A program made the translations under genes and the position numbers. This document shows positions 23,128 through 34,139 of a stretch of DNA of 64,000 bases, in pieces. Origin of the DNA: Tretioscincus oriximinensis (taxonomy: Eukaryota; Chordata; Lepidosauria; Squamata; Gymnophthalmidae); the NCBI GenBank assembly GCA_022410635.1, contig JAJVDF010000347.1, forward strand, positions 903,917-967,916, in the 5' to 3' direction. Under the pieces are notes generated by a model. The model did no database searches. It was not told the DNA's origin and was given only the letters and a program-made list of their open reading frames with translations. How positions within the stretch are numbered: position 1 is the first letter of the stretch; every line of letters starts with the position of its first letter.

Positions 23128-23394
23128 GTTTATTTATTTATTTTATTTATTTATACTTGTATCCTGCCCTATACCCGAAGGTCTCAGGGCGGCCAACCAT
23201 AGGGTGACGCACATAGCTTTTGTTGCTTTCTCCACAACAGACACCCTGTGAAGTAGGTGGGGCTGAGAGAGTTCAAAAAACTGTGACTGGCCCAGGGTCA
23301 CCCAGCTGGCTTTCGTGGAGGAGTGAGGAATCGAACAGGGAGACTATGAACCGGTATGAGTCCAACACTCTAACCACTACACCAGACTGGCTCT
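23128..23394 (-). mobile_element. Sauria-type SINE with L2-like tail
   Basis: (TTTA)n, ATACCCGAAGGTCTCAGGGC, then body and head ending CACTACACCAGACTGGCTC. Confidence 0.75.
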
Positions 23395-23604
23395 TTAATG
23401 GATGTGTCAGCAGTTGCTACAAGTATTATAAGCTCCATCTGCAGAAGCATATCTTGGACACATCTGTTAAAGGTGCAGCAGCAGCACTGCCTTCCTGTTT
23501 TTTCTAGTAAATCTACATTTTCCCCATTTTTCCCCCTCTCCCCATGTTGAAAAATACAGTAATGAAATGTTTGTGTTTATTCTGTGCTCACCTATATAAC
23601 AGTT

Positions 23605-23765
23605 TGCCACAATAGATGCTGAGTTCGCCCTCACTGGAAGTCTTCAACCGAAGGCTGGATAGTCATCTGTCTGGGATGGTTTCATGAATCCTGCATTGAG
23701 CAGGGGGTTGGACCCGATGACTCTGGAGGTCCCTTCCAACTCTATGAGTCTATGATTCTATATTT
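23605..23765 (+). mobile_element. CR1 3' end with TATGATTCTAT tail
   Basis: CTGGATAGTCATCTGTCTGG, GGTTGGACCCGATGACTCTG and TATGAGTCTATGATTCTAT, a standard CR1 terminus. Different subfamily from the copies ending TTCTTATG. Confidence 0.7.
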
Positions 23766-24243
23766 CATCAAAATAGTTGAAATGTTTAAGAAGACAAATC
23801 ACCTGAACATGCTTTTAATACAATTTTAATGGTTCGATTTTAGTGCTGTTGTGTGATTTATGTCAGGGAGAAAAAAACGAAATAATATTTTTTATATATG
23901 GTATAGATCAGAGAGACTAGAATTAAAGATTTAAAAAATGTGTGTTAAAGTGCTCTTTATATTTAGTAAACCTTTACCTTTAATCTATCAGCCACTGCTT
24001 TTCCATTTTCAGAACGTTGTCCTGCCACTCCCGTCTTCTTTAGTTTAGAACTCAGGCAAATAAAAGCGACAATGTCCAATGTTCAGTCTGTACAAGGAAA
24101 GTTAAATGACATTTATCATTTTATGCTGTAGATCCAATAACACAGTAGCACCTGATTCTATACAGGATCTGGAATACTGTGCTACTCCAAATCACTGAGG
24201 TGACAGGAAAGAAAGGATACGCACTGTAAGGCCTAACTAGTAC

Positions 24244-24503
24244 TTATTTATTATTTATTTATTTGTAGTTATATCCTATACTATACCCGATGGTTACAGG
24301 GAGGCTAACCAAAGGGCAGCACATACAGCTTTTGTTACTTTCTCCACAACAGACACCCTGTGAAGTAGGTGGGGCTGAGAGAGTTCTAAAGAACTGTGAC
24401 TGGCCCAAGGTCACCCATCTGGCTTTCGTGGAGAATTGGGGAACCGAACTGGGAGACTACCAGGTAAGAGTCCAACACTCTAACCACTACACCAAACTGG
24501 CCC
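24244..24503 (-). mobile_element. Sauria-type SINE with L2-like tail
   Basis: Same order as the copy at 23.1 kb, somewhat more diverged in the tail (ATACTATACCCGATGGTTAC). Confidence 0.7.
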
Positions 24504-26887
24504 TTGATCTTGTTCTGTCTAGAAAGTGGTCTAAGGGATCTGTGGGCCTGTGCCAGCATGAAATGTCACGCAGACAGCAGCCCTTTAAACCACTTTCTGG
24601 GATGAAATAAGGCCAAGTAATTGTTTTCACCCAGGTATTTATTCTTAAACACCCAGAGACCCTTGAGTATATGGTGATATAGAAATTAAAAATAAATAAA
24701 GAAGTGCAAATTACGGTAGACCTAAATGTCAAAGTCATGAAAATAAACTCACAACACATTTCTTTACATTTTTTGGAAGAGCAGTTTCAGTATAAAAACA
24801 ACAATCATAGATCAGTAATAGATTTCTTATTTGATTTAGGAATAGAATCCAAGGCTGCCTCCAGTCCAGGAGACAAAATTGTAGGGTTGTCATAGATATT
24901 TACCTTCTGGAGGTTTGTTCATGTGATGGCAAAGCTGCTCTTTCTTGGTATTTTAATACCACGAAATACCTAGATGTACACACTTGCAAATGCATAACCA
25001 CCATTTTTGGCTGCTTTGATTCCACATATACATGGTTTCCATTTCCAGGATGACCAGATAAGGTAATCAGTTTCACTATTGAAGGAAGATGTGGAGGGAA
25101 AACCTACTTTCTTGCAGTACTGATACAATTTGATTTCATTCAGTATCCTGTTATATTAGGACTGCCACAGACATGTGTGGTAATCATAGTTGGGATAATA
25201 TTGGGATTTAGACCCTGCCTGGACATAGAATAAGGCAACATCTACATGGTGCAAAATTGGTGACTTAATGAGCAGTCTCCATTTCAGAAGTAGCCATCAA
25301 ATGAGGAAAAGCTTCAGAAACAAGACACCACAACTTACCCATGGCATGATCTGGACCAAATTATTGCTTTCAAAATGGGAGCCAACAGAAAGAATATCTT
25401 TTCAAGCACTGAGGTTTAACCTTGTAACATGGGAGTTTGTTGAGAGCCAGTTTGGTGTAGTGGTTCTTATCTGGTAGTCTCCCGGTTTGATTCCCCACTC
25501 CTCCACGAAAGCCAGCTGGGTGACCTTGGCCCAGTCACAGTTCTTTGAACTCTCTCAGCCCCACCTACTCCACAGGGTGTCTGTTGTGGAGAAAGCAACA
25601 AAAGCTACGTGCACCACCGTATGGTTGGCCGCCCTGAGACCTTCGGGTCTAGGGCAGGATACAAATATAAATAAATAAATAATAAATAAATAATAAAGTG
25701 TGGCATATCTGTATACCATTATTTTATAAATTAATAGGTGCAAAGTAGTTCCCTGCTTTTGTTTTCCTTAAAAAGAAAGGTAATCAATAAAAAAGTATAA
25801 TGCCAATAATAATTGCATGTTCTTTGTCATATGTTTGGTGGTCTAATCTTAGCCCACTCTTGGCATTCTTAGAACAGCCCCAAATATTAAAGGAAGACTG
25901 TAAACGATGGCACAGAAGATTCAATCAATCAGTATTTATTACGGTCGTAAACCAGTACAAAAGGGCACTGCCCTACATTAAAGATTTAAAGAAGATTCTT
26001 TAAAACTTTACATATAAAGCTCAGAAGGTTAGTCTCATGCACCAGGCAGTCACCGTTTTTTTTATTGGGAAAACCATGTTAATAAAAACCAAAATAACTG
26101 GAAACTGTGAGACCCATTCAGGCGCTTTTAAAGTCGAGGATGTTTTAGCTGCAGAGTTGGCAGAAGTTGTTTTATAGCACTATAATTCTTTGCAATTCAA
26201 CTGCCTGGCTGCTCTTTCTGTCTGCCTATTGTAGCAGCTTGAACAAGAAGAAAATAAATATATTGTATTTAATATAAAGCCCCCTTTGCTTAAGGACCAT
26301 CACAGTTTATTTGCTTTCCCAGTGAATTAATAAAGAATATGTTAGAGTCATGGAACGCAGAAAATTACATGGGTTTGGAATTAGGGTTGCCCGATTTATA
26401 GATGGAAAATGAAACACTCTTGCCCTTCGACCCTATACCCTCCCCGTTATCCTAACACTATCCCCTCCTACTCTCCCTCATTCTATCATCCCCACTCCTA
26501 CATTGCTCCTTGAAACCTATATTGTTTCTTGAAAAACATCAACGATACCACAAGACTCTACATACACCACAATGAAATAGGCCATAGAGAATCAGAACAC
26601 CTTTATTCCAATCGCCCCGACCAGTCTACTTTAATGTGGACTCAGTTCACTATTTTTTGTCCAATTAATTCAGGCTTCTTAGCCTCAGTCCAAGCCAATG
26701 ACAGAGGATTTTTCTTCTTCTTTACTCTCCAATTCTTTCCTTCCCTCTTCCTAATGTGATTAGATACCACCCTGTCAGTCAAGGTTTGCCTTCTTATATG
26801 AGCGGTCAGTGATGTCCATTATGCCCAATGGGGATCAGCTGCCTTGAGACTCTCAGTACAACGCTGTTAGCACAGGCTCAGTATTGA
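24504..26887. other. Unassigned intergenic apart from a SINE
   Basis: Besides the SINE at 25443-25697 and a diverged L2-like tail near 24645-24700, nothing is recognised. A C-rich stretch at 26400-26520 was considered as mitochondrial DNA and not supported. Confidence 0.35.
25443..25697 (+). mobile_element. Sauria-type SINE with L2-like tail
   Basis: Starts GAGCCAGTTTGGTGTAGTGG and ends with (AAATA)n. About 20 bases are missing between the A and B boxes. Confidence 0.75.
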
Positions 26888-27122
26888 GGAGGAAGACGAA
26901 GACGAAGACGAAGACGAAGAAGAAGAAGAAGAAGAAGAAGAAGAAGAAGAAGAAGAAGAAGAAGAAGAAGAAGAAGAAGAAGAAGAAGAAGAAGAAGAAG
27001 AAGAAGAAGANGAAGAAGAAGAAGAAGAAGAAGAAGAAGAAGAAGAAGAAGAAGAAGAAGAAGAAGAAGAAGAAGAAGAAGAAGAAGAAGAAGAAGAAGA
27101 AGAAGAAAGAAGAAGAAGAAGA
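26888..27122. repeat. (GAA)n / (TTC)n microsatellite, about 235 bp
   Basis: GAAGAC units pass into pure GAA for about 200 bp, with one N at 27011 and a phase slip near 27108. It gives spurious poly-Lys, poly-Glu and poly-Ser frames. Confidence 0.95.
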
Positions 27123-27415
27123 ACTGGGTTCTTATACCCCGCTTTTCTCACCTTTCAAAGGGACTCAAAGTGGCTTACAAGGGTATTTTGCCCGAGGGCT
27201 TACATTCTATCTTCCTCACCAGGCTGTGGTGGTTCCCATTTATCTACTTTCAGTCAGTGGCAATTTCTTGTAATTCTTGCTTTTGAATAGCTGGGTTGGC
27301 TAGAGTTACAGCCTAGGAGAAGGTCCTCACCCCACCCCACATCCGACACAGGGCTTCGAAACCCGATCTCCCAGATGAGAGACCGTTTCCTTAGCGACTG
27401 AGCCATTCATGCCTT
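26888..27415 (-). mobile_element. tRNA-headed SINE with a greatly expanded GAA tail
   Basis: Body, B-box (GGGTTTCGAAGCCC on minus) and head end at 27415. The tail side carries about 235 bp of GAA-type repeat. Confidence 0.75.
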
Positions 27416-27734
27416 GAGTATTGACTTTTAGGGATGTAGTACAACACATGTGCCATTAGTGTGGTAAGACTAGGGTTTGTTGGGGGGACTCTATTATATG
27501 TCCCTTTTTTCCAAACTGAAATATGAGAACCCTGTTTAGTGAGTAGATTGCTGAACACCCACAACCTCATGGGGCAGATTGACCGTGATGCTGCTATCCA
27601 CTCTATAGAATTTGTGCATAGAGATAGAGCCTCAATCCCCTTTCAAACCATTTTAAAACCTGCTGGACTTATAAGGAATCTGCCCTGTCTTCTAATCTAT
27701 CAGCGATGGATCTGCTATTGTTCCTAGACAAACA

Positions 27735-28045
27735 CTGTGGCTGCATCTAGACATTGCTTATTTATTCTACTATATTGGATAGTTAGAAATAAAGCAATGA
27801 GAAACAAGCAGGGTTCCTCTACATGCCATTTTCAAGGAATCAAGAATTGGTAAAAGTTTTGATCCATTTTTCTGATTCAGAAGGCCTAGAAGCAATGGGC
27901 CATTGTGTGCGACAAAATGCTGAATTCCATGGACTGTGGTCCAATTCTTCAGGGCTCCTCTTCTATTCTTAATGTTCATACTTTACTCCAGAATATGTAA
28001 ATAGAATGGAATAACTATACAATTTTTGAATGCAGCCTATATTGT
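27735..28045. mobile_element. Palindromic MITE, split by a CR1 tail
   Basis: GGCTGCATCTAGACATTGCT at the left mirrored by CAATTTTTGAATGCAGCCTA at the right; a CR1 tail lies in between. Confidence 0.45.
27800..27975 (+). mobile_element. Diverged CR1 tail inside a palindromic MITE
   Basis: CCATTGTGTGCGACAAAATG and ATTCTTCAGGGCTCCTCTTC are diverged CR1 3' text. MITE sequence lies on both sides. Confidence 0.45.
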
Positions 28046-28261
28046 AGATGAGATTGTGCCTTGGTTCAGGGTAGGAAATCTTCAATGCACGTGGCCCTTA
28101 CCATTCCTGCTTGTACCTATTGAATGAAATAGAATTGTCACTCTGCCTTTCCATTTGCTGACTTTTACTGGATTATGCTCAGAATACATACCATGTAATC
28201 AACTCCCTATCTAAAATGTTAAGTGATGGTAGCTGATTATGCTGCTGAAACATAGGCTCTG

Positions 28262-28392
28262 TTTACACAGGCTCAGTAATCTGTTTTAGGGAGCTCATTA
28301 CTCCACATTGTCCACATGGAAATAGTGTTAATCCACATCAAATTAACACTAAAGCAACGATTCCCTAAAAACAGATTAGACCAGATAAATCT
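28262..28392. repeat. Imperfect palindrome, possible MITE
   Basis: AATCTGTTTTAGGGA mirrored by TCCCTAAAAACAGATT, and GTGTTAAT...ATTAACAC in the centre. Confidence 0.45.
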
Positions 28393-29261
28393 TCACTTTT
28401 ATAATCATCATCATGGTTGCTTTCTCTACAACAGATACCCTATGAAGTAGGCACAGCTGAGAGGGTTCTAAAGAACTGTGAACAGATATGTGCAGTAAAG
28501 TACAACAGTTTGTCATAAGTTGTCTCTGGAGACAGCTTTGGAGCTATTCTTGAGCGTAATGATGACATGAGCCACATGCAGTGTGTGCTTGACCACAACA
28601 TTATGTGTAACATTCGTTTGGTACCTGCATATGTGCTTCTACTTTCAATGGGGATCAAGCTGCTTAATGCAAACATGAGTGGCTGCAGCTACACATCAAG
28701 CTAGTCAACAAAAGCGTACATGCAATAAGGGTCCTTTCTACACTAAGCCTTATTCTTTGACCTATGCTGCCTCCCCCCAGTGGTTTTACTCCCCACATGG
28801 TACTTCCATGATTTAGAATCTGTCCCACGTGGTGACAGATCTTCAGGCATTTGCACAGAATATACCTCCATTGCTCCGGAATATCTTGGATATTTTTGAG
28901 ACAGCAGAATGCAACACCTGTGCTCTTATGCAACAGCCTGCATGGTAATGTTCGGTCACAGGAATGCTGGATAGTGCACATACTGTAGTTTTCAAGCCAA
29001 TAGGCTGGCTGACATGTGCAATATCAGCTTCCTAATCCATCTTGCCTTCATTTTCTTGCTGTCTCCTTGCGGATTAACAGGTAGGTGGAATGAGTTATAT
29101 CCTGCAATGGTTTTCCAGTTGCGGGTTTCACTTGCTGTGTAGAGGGGCGTCCTAGTTATGCATATTCTAAGATATAATCCAAAATAAAGTTCTGTGCAAA
29201 AATCCATATTACTAGTCAATGCATATTTGACAGAAAATAGTGTATTATTTTCATGACTTAC
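28393..29261. other. Upstream region of CX3CR1
   Basis: Starts with a 65-bp Sauria-SINE body fragment (TTGCTTTCTCTACAACAGAT). Otherwise unassigned; upstream non-coding exons of CX3CR1 may lie here or further left. Confidence 0.35.
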
Positions 29262-29287
29262 CATATTTCTTTCTTTCTTTTTACAAG
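29262..29287 (+). promoter_or_regulatory. CX3CR1: 3' splice site preceding the CX3CR1 coding exon
   Basis: A run of TTTC repeats ending in TTTTTACAAG gives a strong polypyrimidine tract and AG at 29286-29287, 12 bases before the chosen ATG. It decides the start codon by excluding the ATG at 29240. Confidence 0.65.
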
Positions 29288-29299
29288 CAAACGTCCGTC

Positions 29300-30361
29300 A
29301 TGACAGAGAACAATCTTTTGATGACCACTGAATTTGACTATGGCAATGCTGTCATGTGTAACAAAATGGACATCCAGGACCTTAGCAAACTTCTTCTCCC
29401 TATACTGTATGCCCTTGTATTTTTCATAGGACTAGTAGGAAATTTCCTGGTGGTTTTAACCATTATAAAAGGAGGCCATCAAAAAAGCATGACTGACATA
29501 TTTCTCTTGAATCTTGCCTTCTCTGATCTTATTTTTGTTGCTTCTCTTCCTTTCTGGGCATTTTACGTTGTTCACAGGTGGACATTTGGGAATCTTTTAT
29601 GCCAAATAGTTTCTGCATTGTATTATGTGAGTTACTTTGGTGGCATGTTTTTTATCACTGTCATAAGTATTGACAGGTACTTGGCGATCGTTCGTGCCAC
29701 ATTTGTCACAAAAGCTAGAACCATCAGTCATGGTTATGTCATGAGTTTGTTTGTCTGGTTACTGGCAATTTTGTTCGCTTCCCCTCAGTTTGTCTTCACC
29801 AAAGAAACCAGAAATGCATGCACCCCCGAGTATCCAGATCATCTGAAATATATCTGGCAAGTTTTCAGCTACATGGAACTGAACATCATTGGGTTCCTTC
29901 TCCCAGTATGCATCATGACTTTCTGTTATTTGAGGATCATCAAGACTTTGGTCGCCTGCAAAAATAACCGGAAAAGAAAAGCCATAAAGCTGATTTTATT
30001 GGTAGTAATTGTGTTTCTTCTCTTCTGGACCCCATACCACGTGTCAATTTTTTTGCAACTCTTAAGGCTTTATGAATTTTTTCAAGATTGCAGCACTTCC
30101 AGATTTTTGGATTATACCGTGCAAGTGACTGAACCACTAGCTTTCAGTCACTGTTGTCTTAATCCTATCATCTACGCATTTGCTGGCGAAAAGTTCAGAA
30201 AATACCTTTCTCATTTGATCCACAAATGCTTCTCCTGCATTTGCTCCTGTGCTCCATGCAGCCAATATCATGGAAAAACTCCCACATCTGTACCAGAGAG
30301 CATCATGACCAGCAACCAAACACAGAATACCAGTGAACAGGATGGTTCCGTCATTCTGTGA
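29300..30361 (+). CDS. CX3CR1: CX3C chemokine receptor 1 (fractalkine receptor)
   Basis: This is an intact 353-residue class A GPCR (human about 355). CX3CR1 binds the membrane-tethered chemokine CX3CL1 on monocytes, microglia, NK and T cells and signals through Gi. Visible features: acidic N-terminus with tyrosine (EFDYG, residues 11-15) suited to sulphation; TM1 about 31-57 with GLVGNFLVV; DRYLAIV at 125-131 after TM3; the TM3-ECL2 disulphide pair C101/C174; the N-terminus-ECL3 pair C20/C264; FWTPYH at 242-247; SHCCLNPIIY at 283-292; and a Ser/Thr-rich tail. KAIKLILLVVIVF before TM6 and FAGEKFRKYL after TM7 point to CX3CR1 rather than CCR2/CCR5. The ATG at 29300 is chosen because a pyrimidine-rich acceptor (AG at 29286-29287) lies just upstream; the in-frame ATG at 29240 falls within that intron. 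This is the usual chemokine-receptor structure, with the whole CDS in one exon and 5' UTR exons elsewhere. Confidence 0.93.
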   Translation: MTENNLLMTTEFDYGNAVMCNKMDIQDLSKLLLPILYALVFFIGLVGNFLVVLTIIKGGHQKSMTDIFLLNLAFSDLIFVASLPFWAFYVVHRWTFGNLLCQIVSALYYVSYFGGMFFITVISIDRYLAIVRATFVTKARTISHGYVMSLFVWLLAILFASPQFVFTKETRNACTPEYPDHLKYIWQVFSYMELNIIGFLLPVCIMTFCYLRIIKTLVACKNNRKRKAIKLILLVVIVFLLFWTPYHVSIFLQLLRLYEFFQDCSTSRFLDYTVQVTEPLAFSHCCLNPIIYAFAGEKFRKYLSHLIHKCFSCICSCAPCSQYHGKTPTSVPESIMTSNQTQNTSEQDGSVIL

Positions 30362-30945
30362 TGGTTGACGATGGAATCATTGGTTGCAATCAGTCACATC
30401 TTGATTTTAAACCACATTCAGGGTCTAGTCTGGGGGTGGGGGGGTGAGGGGGGACAGGCCACACTAAATCCAATCTTCAAGACTAATGATGAACTGAAGA
30501 TAGTTTAAAGTAAAGCAAGGCTTGTCTGGAGAACAGAGTCTCATTTTCTCTTAATGCTCATAATGCAAATGTGTAAACTAGACACAGCTTCCTCGTGTGT
30601 GTTCAGATTGCACAATATTTATTAAAAAAAGATTACTTATCTGTCATTCTTTGCCACAACCTGGGAAAGCTCCTTTCAGCAACTTCATCCTGTCACAAAT
30701 TTTCAGCTTAGAGAAAGTTGCATAAACAACACTTTGTAAGCTACAGTTCCAAAGTGGAATGAAGCTATAATTAATATTGGTCTGGCTAAGCTTCTTGGTT
30801 ACACTGGAGTTTTAATTCAGTTTCACTTTCTGAATGCAAAAATTGAGCAGCAATGTGAACAGTAATTTTACAAAGGTGGGTTTCCTGTGTTAGCAAATAC
30901 TAAAAACAAAATCTTGTAATAGTGTTGACCAAGGGCCACAGTGTG

Positions 30946-31002
30946 AATAAAGTATAGGGAGCAGCATTTCTCTGTCTTTCAACATAGAGGGCACCCAATA
31001 AA
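30946..31002 (+). terminator. Candidate CX3CR1 polyadenylation signals
   Basis: AATAAA occurs at 30946-30951 and again at 30997-31002, about 0.6 kb after the stop codon. An ATTAAA lies further upstream near 30621. They are the first canonical signals on the coding strand downstream of CX3CR1. Which is used cannot be told from sequence. Confidence 0.4.
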
Positions 31003-31335
31003 GCTGAATTCTGGATGGTTCAAGACAGACAAAAAGATGGTGCAGGTTTTTTGCTGCACAATACATAATTACACTTTGGGATTTGCTCACATGAGCTTGA
31101 ATTAAAAGCAATTTGGGGTAATTCATGGAACTGAAAGTCACGAATGACCATATTAATCTCTTAACAAAGACTTAGCATGTGGTTTTCTTATCTGCCACTT
31201 GTTTGCCAATAGACAATGGTTGATTATTTGTTGGTTGAATATTGCTTGTTTGTTATATTGCACAAACCAGTTTTGCAATATCTTCATTGTATTTGGAGAA
31301 AAGTTTGTAACCTTTTGACATTTTATCAATAGTAC

Positions 31336-31375
31336 ACTTGTGTGTGTGCGTGCGTGTGTGTGTGTGTGTGTGTGT
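31336..31375. repeat. (TG)n microsatellite
   Basis: TG repeat with a few GC steps, downstream of CX3CR1. Confidence 0.9.
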
Positions 31376-31410
31376 TCAAGTCCTACTCTGGCTGCGTTGC
31401 CACTTAGCAT

Positions 31411-31518
31411 AGTGCTATTCCAACACATACTTTTAATCCATATTTATTCCTGAAGAACAGGACTATCCCAGGGAAAAAAGAATGAAGATGGATTAAAACC
31501 GTGTGTCAGAATAGCACT
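31411..31518. mobile_element. Short palindromic MITE, family TTTTAATCCAT
   Basis: AGTGCTATTCCAACACAT and ACTTTTAATCCATATTTATT are mirrored by AATGAAGATGGATTAAAACC and AGAATAGCACT. Confidence 0.6.
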
Positions 31519-32270
31519 ACAGAATACTGAATTAGATATGCTAATCCAGGTACATTTCTTATATTCTTAATTTTGCTGCATCCTGTAGCAAGTGGGCAGA
31601 ACTGCATCCAGAAGACTAGCATGGTATATACCAGGCAAAAGCTTGCTGAATGAAACTGACACTGTTGTAGCGGGTAATCTCACTGTGCCCCCCCTCCCAC
31701 AATTGAGCCCCACCAAATGGTCACTTGGGCTTCCCCAGCATAGAGCCTGGGATCTGGTGAGGTGAAGAAATGGATGGTTAGCCTTGCTCACTTATTTCCA
31801 TTGGTAACCCACTAGATCTAATGGACATTATTCCTTTCATTACTTACTACGGCAAAGCAAACAGCGTATTTCAATAATTACTATTTTTAGAGACCATAAT
31901 GTAAATGAGGAAAATATATGGTACTCATTAGTCATTACACTTTTGATTTCTAACTTTGCAAGTTCATTTTGGTCTGCATGCTTATGGGGAAAAAAAATCC
32001 TAACAATACTACGTTCAGATTCTATGTTCAAAATCCCAATAAGACTGCAATAAAAGCGATTTTGTTTAAGGCAGCTGGGTCCTGAACTTGCATTGCATCA
32101 GTCTTTCTTTTATTCACTTACTGAAAGGAAGATCTGAGGCTGTCCTGGCAAGCTTAGCTGTCAGGCAAAAAAAACAGACAGAATGAAGGAAAATGTAAAT
32201 ACTTAATTTAGCAAAGGGCTGTAGTCCCTGCGCTTCATGCCAGCTTCTGGTATTACTGAATCTTCTAATG

Positions 32271-32401
32271 TGCTGTTCCAATACGTAGTTTAAATCCATC
32301 TTCAGTTCCAAAGAAAAACAGAGGAGATTTTTTCTTTTACTGGTTTAATCAAGTTCTATAAAACTGAATATGGATTAAAAGTTTGTATTATTGGAACAGC
32401 A
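32271..32401. mobile_element. Short palindromic MITE, family TTTTAATCCAT
   Basis: TGCTGTTCCAATAC at the left mirrored by TATTGGAACAGCA at the right; AAATCCATCTTCAGTT mirrored by AACTGAATATGGATT. Confidence 0.6.
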
Positions 32402-33951
32402 GATAAATATTTGGCATTCTGTGTGCCACTTGCCTTTCTTTTCTCATTCAAAGTATCTTTTATTAGGTCAGGAAGCTGTGATGCAAATGTGTTGCACAAT
32501 GACTTTCGGGAACATCACAAAATAGCACATAGAAAGAATTTGATAACCGATGCCTTGTTCTGATTCAGCCCAAATGGAGCCCTCCCTGCCTTTTACACCA
32601 TGGGGATGGAAGTGGAAAAGAACCTTGGAGGAACTGATACAGAAAATGAAAGAGATATTGTTTTTTGCAATGTTAAAAATATATTTTGCGCAAAAAAAAA
32701 ACCCCAGTAAAACAGACACAGTAAAATAGCCCTAGTTAAGAAAATATTATCCACCTACATGATGTCTGGACAGATGTTTGCTGCTGTTTTTGTTCCCTCG
32801 CAGATGTGCAATTTCAGATGAATACAGACGAAACTTCTCTAGTTCTTCATGGAGACACATGAATTAAGTCTCATTTCAAAAGGCTTCAATTTAGACTAGA
32901 CTTTCTCAGTCTATCATCTACGCCAATGGGTCATCATTCTATGGGGAATATGTCTGTGTATCTATGTATCGACAGATGTGGCCAAAAGGTCTGAGACTGA
33001 CACCGATTGCTATTGACAACATTTGCTGCTTTGTTGGTTGTATATCGTTTTTTCATGCATTTCTATGCTATACGGAAATACCATTTGTATTGACCCTCTT
33101 GCCTTGAGCTGAATCTGGTAGTCCTGACCAAACTTTTATTCAAGAATTCAAAAATAAACTTGAGAGCTTTAAAAACAGTTTCTTTATTGCAAAACAAAAA
33201 GCCAAAATATCTCTTATATTTTTTTGCATAGTTTCAAGCAGTTCAACAAAATGCAAAAATCATCCATCAGGGAAAAGGTCTCTAAGCGCATAGCATGACT
33301 GCTACTTGTTGAAAAGTTCTAACACCATAACTGCATAACATCCAAACAGAGAGAGTAGCATAAAAGCAATAAAGTATAGAATTATAGACCATCCTTAAGC
33401 TTTTCCAAACAATTACCTGGTGTTATCAATTAACCAACAGTATCATGTGCTTTCAAGGGGACAACATTGAAAGTAGAATCCCTCCTCCCAACTGAAAAAA
33501 ACAATTAACCTCATCTAATAACCTTCTTTGATGCAGCTGAAACCAGACTGCTCTAGGCTCTGTGATCTGCAGAGAAACCCTGTTTTTTCCCACTACACTG
33601 AAAAATGAAAGTTAAAGCTATAATCATATCACCAAAATGGCTTTTGTCAAGCTACCAAGAAAATACATTTGCAGAGTTTTTCTAAGCATCAGCATTTCAC
33701 CACAAGCATCTCCTAAGTGTTTTAACATTTACTGACAAATGCATCAGGTTTCTGCAAGTACTTGGTATTTATGGTGTCAATCCTTCTTTTTCAAGACTTT
33801 TGCTCTTCCCCATGGTATGCTTCAGGATTTGACTTCAGGGCCAAGCCCTGACTGAATGCAATCCATTCTTGCCTAATCCATGCTCAAGGTTTTTCACAAG
33901 CCCAAAGGTTCTCAATGGGTTGGGATCTGGAGGGTTTCCTGGCCATAAGAT
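32402..33951. other. Unassigned intergenic
   Basis: No gene or repeat family recognised between the short palindromic MITE and the foldback MITE. Confidence 0.4.
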
Positions 33952-34139
33952 AGGCTGACCAGATGACCCCTTTGGGGGGGGTTGAAAACCCATTTTGGGG
34001 GTGTCTCCCGGTTTTTTCTGAGGAAAATAAAATCGAAAAAATCTTGTTTTGAAAAAAGATTTCTCAGAAAAAAATGGGAGGCACCCCAAAATTGGATTTT
34101 CAACCACCACCACCCCAAAAGGGGTCATCTGGTCAGCCT
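33952..34139. mobile_element. Foldback MITE, family GGCTGACCAGATGACCCC
   Basis: 188 bp with arms that pair almost throughout: AGGCTGACCAGATGACCCC at the left and its complement at the right, with GGAGACACCCC/GGGTGTCTCC-type inner arms. No coding capacity. Confidence 0.75.

Noticed and set aside
26400..26520. Nuclear copy of mitochondrial DNA
   Set aside because: C-rich composition is suggestive, but no mitochondrial protein or RNA could be recognised.
26867..27273. Poly-Lys, poly-Glu and poly-Ser frames
   Set aside because: Translations of the GAA/TTC microsatellite.
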